A stretch of 64,000 nucleotides of DNA from Heterobasidion occidentale. Taxonomy: Eukaryota; Basidiomycota; Agaricomycetes; Russulales; Bondarzewiaceae. Both the position numbers and the translations under genes were made by a program. Position 1 is the stretch's first letter. The number at the start of each line of letters is the position of its first letter. Of the stretch, positions 59,401-64,000 are shown piece after piece. The DNA lies in NCBI GenBank assembly GCA_039111635.1, contig JBCAQO010000005.1, forward strand, positions 1,178,001-1,242,000, given 5' to 3'. The notes under the pieces were generated by a model. It had not been told where the DNA came from. It made no database searches and saw nothing but the letters and a program-made list of their open reading frames with translations.

Positions 59401-60240
59401 CATCCGAAACTTCGAGGTCGTTTCTGATGTTATCAACTCTTGGGACAAAGATAGGACTGTGAATGCCCTCGTAACGCGAAAGACCCATATGGCAGCTGTT
59501 CTGCATCCATCCGTGCGTTTCACTTACATACCTTCCTGGCAACGCGTCTCTGACTTATGCCCGATTCAGGCCATGCCGACCAGCTCCCCTGTGTGCAGCG
59601 GTTATGTCGAATATGAGAGTAAAAAGGGCAAGTGGAACAAGCGTTGGTTAGAATTACGGGAGCACAGTCTGTGGCTCTCCAAGCGTGATACTGTGCGTCT
59701 TCTGTGCCAACACCGTCGGTATACCCTAACGTTGTTATTCAGGGGAAAGACGCGACCTTTGTTTGCTCGCTGTCTAACTTTGACGCCTACCAGATGACTC
59801 GTCCACACAAGGCGCCGAAAACCTTCGTCTTTGCCGCGAAGTCCACGGACAACCTTCACTTCTTTGAAAATACTGCCGATTACGTGCACGTCTTCTCCTG
59901 CGGAGATAAGGATGGTGAGAATTGGTTGCAAAAGATCCTTCTGGCTCGTGTGAGTGCATTATTCTCAGATTGTATCGCATCACCGCTGGGCAGCAAACTG
60001 ATCATGATGCGGCTATTGCAGTCCTACATGATCAATCAAGAGCGACACATCATTACGAGTCAGGGTGCAAGCGCGAGCGCTTCAGCATCATCTTCCGGAG
60101 GCAGCAAACTTGCACGAGCGGGGACTCGTAAAGGTCAACGTCTTGCTCAACCTTTGGTCGCTGTATCAGCGCCGCTGTCTGCGATGAATACACCAATGAC
60201 AGCTGTATTCGAACCTGGGTCGCTGCTATCAAAGCGGTGA
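56419..60240 (+). CDS. RA and PH domain scaffold protein (MRL/Grb7-like architecture)
   Basis: Probable membrane-proximal effector that links a Ras-family GTPase to lipids. The start MTKKRRSLQSIFIPNFLQ at 56419 leads into about 900 residues of Ser/Pro-rich, disordered sequence with acidic repeats (DSTSASSTSDTETSSSDDE). A Ras-association-like domain follows (VEIGPSTTAKEVLDMLDRQ, WMLYEVAQDFGMERPIRNFE, SWDKDRTVNALVTRKT). Then comes a PH domain (CSGYVEYESKKGKWNKRWLEL, TFVCSLSNFDAYQMTR, FFENTADYVHVFSCGDKDG, NWLQKILLARSYMI), the tandem used by Mig10/RIAM/lamellipodin and Grb7 proteins. It ends GSLLSKR, TGA 60238-60240. The frame changes between about 57080 and 57120 and at GG 57665-57666 (one base missing), both in the low-complexity part. 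Ras binding is inferred, not shown. Confidence 0.8.
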
Positions 60241-60516
60241 CCCGAATGTTTTTGTGTCGATCATATACTCATCTCACAGCTTCACACGCTCTTTAGACTC
60301 TTTGTATGTTTCAACACCCCAGTCTACTGTCCGCTCGTTATTCTTCACACCTATCTCACTGTAGCTCCTTCGTAATGTATTCGGTACTATCACGCTTCAC
60401 CATTGGTGGAATATTATCTATCTGAATAACAAGGCATCCCGTAATCAAGCAAGCGGGGGAGACGCGACGCATATGTAGTCGAGGAAATCGAACAAAATCG
60501 TGAGGGAATGGATCAT

Positions 60517-62819
60517 TCAGTCCGCAGACAACTTCTGTTTCTTCTTGACAGGTTCATCTGGCTCTCCGACCTTTGCCTTGGGTTTTGGTGCAGGCGTTCT
60601 TTTGGCTTCGACTTCGGAGCCTCCTCATCGACTGACATAGCATCGTCACTCCCGTCGTCATCCTTCTTCTTTGGCTTCGGAGCCGGTTTCTTCTTCGGTT
60701 TGTCACCATTGACAGGAGATTTGTTATTTTTCGCTGAGGGTTTTGCAGCCTTGGGCTGAGCCTTTGACTTTCCCTTCGGCTTGGTGAACTCGCGATCGCC
60801 GCTCGCGTCGGATGCCGTCGCGCCGCCTTCGGAGTCTGAGTCGGAATCGGAGGGCGAGCCTGCGTCTGACGACGAGGCTTGGAAATCTTCGTCTAGGCAT
60901 CATGCAACACAGATAAGCAATGGCCTCAACGGGTTGCTGCCGAATCTCGGCTGGTGGAGCATATGGCTTACCTTCCTCACTATCGTCATCGTTATCGCCA
61001 GTACGTTTCACATGTACTTCCTCATCGTCATCGCTAGCAACGCTCTGCATCTCCTCGTCGGAATCACCTCCAGCAAGGAGGATATCCCCGTCTGGCACCA
61101 TTTCATTTTTGACGCGCACTTTCTTGTCCTTCAAGTATTTTTCCGTGGGCTCGTGCTCCTCCTTGTTGATTGATGTGAACGTATACTCTGGTCCACTCTT
61201 TGTAACGATCTTCAAGTCGAATGTTCGCGCGGCCGCAGCGCCCATGGCTGAACCAACACGGGAAAAGACGACTTGATGGATATCGGAAAGCTCGATGAGA
61301 ACTGGTTGTTTCGATACAAAGAAGATGTATTTTTCGAGCATGAACAGGTCGCCTTGAATAGCCTTCAAGTTGGCTTTGATGCCCGGGTGTCCATTACGAC
61401 TGGTGGCGAAGATATACGCGTGGATATGATGGTGGACTTCTGGTCAGATTCATCGAAGCTCACCTCTGGAAGCTACCAGCGCTGATGATTTTCTTCTCAG
61501 AAAGTCCACGGAAAACACTGGACACGACCTCGAAAGTTGGATCTTCGTAGTGTTTCTTGAGTCGATCGTGCTTCGCGATTTCCTCACTGAACGCATTCAG
61601 TCTTCTAGCTTAAAACACCCCCATCTTCAAGAATAACTCACTCTTTCATGTTCAACTCAGCTGTAATTTCTTCTTCCCGACTGAACTGCATGACAAGATA
61701 TTGGTAGCGAGTCTGACCTTGTCGGATCGGAGTGCTCAGAGCCAACTGGAAGAGACTGTGATGAGTGAAGGACACTCCATGATACCTGTAATACATACGA
61801 TGAAGAGGACATGTAAATCATCCTTCGGTAGTAGGAATAGTCTTGAAATGCTGGTGTAGACGATCTTGTAATCATATGTTTTACCACGAAGGCGCAGGAA
61901 TTCGGGGAACATGTCGACATCGTATCGACCTCTTGGTGTGAGCACCAAGACCTCCTCGAAGCTGAGAATCATATCGCCTGCTACTTGCCCAAGCTCTGCC
62001 TTCTCCTTCACAGTATCATGGAAGGCCTGCGCCGCACTCATTTCCTCCCCATCTTCCTCCTCATTGTCCGACTTCTGTGACCCTGCATCTGATCCTCGGA
62101 CACGATGGCTCGTACCTGGAACGAAAAAGCGTATCTCGACCATCTCATCGGGAGCGCCCTTGACTGGCTTCTTGCTCGAGCTGGCTGGATTAGTAAATTC
62201 AAGTGAAACTTCGGTTCGCCCAGCAATGTTTGAGTTTGCCACATGTTGCAGTGGCAATTCGAATGATGTTTTGTTAGACACAAGGAATGCGAGGTCGCTG
62301 CCTGTTAGTTGCAAAGTCAGATGAAATAGGGCACTATAGCTTGATAGTAGGAACGTGCCTCGGAAATCTGTTACGCCCCAGTTCCATCCCTTGACAGAGA
62401 CCTCCTGTGGTTCGAGAGTGACGCCAAAGTGCTGCTTAAGGATACTAGCAAGTTTGTCATGATCCTGGAAAGGACCAAGTTGGACATTAGCTCGCGTTCA
62501 ATTGGTGTTGAAGGTACCGACTTCACGCTCGAAACCGTCGAATGTTTCCCTTCGGCGGTCCTTGAGACCGACTCTCAGCTGGAACCCTCTCGCAACGCGC
62601 AGCCACTGTGCCCATTTGATGTCTGAATTCGGCATCGAAGTCACTTCGTCCTTTTCCTCCTCTCTCCAAGCCATCCCGCTGTTGGCCACACGAAATTCTG
62701 GAAACATAACATACAGTGTCGCTTCAGTCACGGGTACGCGGGATGATTAGTTGAAGCAAAAGCTTACTGCCGGGCTTTTGGGAGAGACCATGGTAGATTC
62801 TGTCGAACTGTGTGGTCAT
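60517..62819 (-). CDS. POB3: FACT complex subunit Pob3 (SSRP1 family)
   Basis: Histone chaperone subunit that partners Spt16 to move RNA polymerase II and replication forks through nucleosomes. The start MTTQFDRIYHGLSQKPG at 62819 begins the N-terminal dimerisation domain. Following exons give FRVANSGMAWREEEKDEV, SDIKWAQWLRVARGFQLRVG and DHDKLASILKQHFGVTLEP. The middle PH-type domains carry FELPLQHVANSNIAGRTEVS, EVSLEFTNP, FPEFLRLRGKTYDYKI, HYEDPTFEVVSSVFRGLSEKK and LFMLEKYIFFVSKQPVLIEL. An acidic stretch (GGDSDEEMQSVASDDDEEV) and a Lys-rich tail end at TGA 60517-60519. The fungal form lacks the animal HMG box, as usual. One A is missing in the AAAA run (60600-60603) within the tail, shifting its last 25 residues. 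It shares a 179-nt divergent promoter with the alpha-actinin gene. Confidence 0.93.
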
Positions 62820-62998
62820 GATATGTTATGTGGGGAGGCGGGTAGATGGTGGTGGAAAAGAAGATGTGAGGCTCGACGCGTCGAGCGGAGTCCCAACACG
62901 CGTCTGCCAAGCACCATCCGAACTGTCTCCAATAATTACAGATTTTCTGTACTGCACGCTCAGCTTTGACCCTCGCATATCGTTCACCTGCCGTGGGC
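62820..62998. promoter_or_regulatory. Divergent promoter of POB3 and alpha-actinin with two ACGCGT elements
   Basis: 179 nt separate the start codons. ACGCGT occurs at 62876-62881, at the centre of a perfect 16-bp palindrome GCTCGACGCGTCGAGC (62871-62886), and again at 62898-62903. These match the MluI cell-cycle box bound by the fungal MBF complex at S-phase genes; binding is an inference. Confidence 0.5.

Positions 62999-64000
<1,002 letters not shown>

Overview
The window is nuclear DNA from a filamentous basidiomycete, most likely an Agaricomycete. Genes are dense and split by many short GT-AG introns (about 50-70 nt). They encode typical fungal families: a fungal TTM-type mRNA-capping triphosphatase, FACT Pob3, SAGA/NuA4 Tra1 and a fungal alpha-actinin. 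No bacterial operon, CRISPR array, rRNA or convincing tRNA was seen. The order of the DNA alone does not identify the species.

Layout, left to right. 157-11594 (-): TRA1, 3' end cut by the window edge. 12340-13060 (-) and 16125-17089 (-): a decayed and an intact copy of a two-finger C2H2 gene in a gene-poor stretch. 20254-22664 (+): dienelactone-hydrolase and metallo-beta-lactamase-fold enzymes. 22791-31310 (-): a possible nucleotide-sugar-transporter/glycosyltransferase-like fusion, an F-box protein and a mitochondrial K+/H+-exchange-related protein. 31394-37308 (+): a small unknown, a phytanoyl-CoA-dioxygenase-like enzyme, a ZIP metal transporter and the capping triphosphatase. 37582-39450 (-): a Rad60/Esc2-type SUMO-like protein, divergent from a GCFC/PAXBP1-like splicing factor (39573-42458, +). 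45172-48848 (+): an aquaglyceroporin and an amino-acid-transporter-like protein. 48.8-51.9 kb: repeat-bearing gene desert. 51869-53711 (-): DCAF4-like WD40 protein; 54254-54710 (+): IMPACT-domain protein; 56419-60240 (+): RA-PH scaffold; 60517-62819 (-): POB3; 62999-64000 (+): alpha-actinin, cut by the right edge.

Several genes fit a chromatin/S-phase theme (TRA1, POB3, RAD60-like). The POB3 and RAD60-like genes both lie on short divergent promoters that carry ACGCGT-type (MCB) elements. Others concern the secretory pathway and membranes: NST-like fusion, ZIP, aquaglyceroporin and amino-acid transporter.

A cross-cutting feature must be kept in mind. Many well-conserved genes are interrupted by single-base frame breaks with no accompanying decay, often next to short homopolymers. 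I read these as probable consensus indel errors. The reading frames described here are therefore mosaics of adjacent frames, and the stop codons that end individual open frames are often not real.
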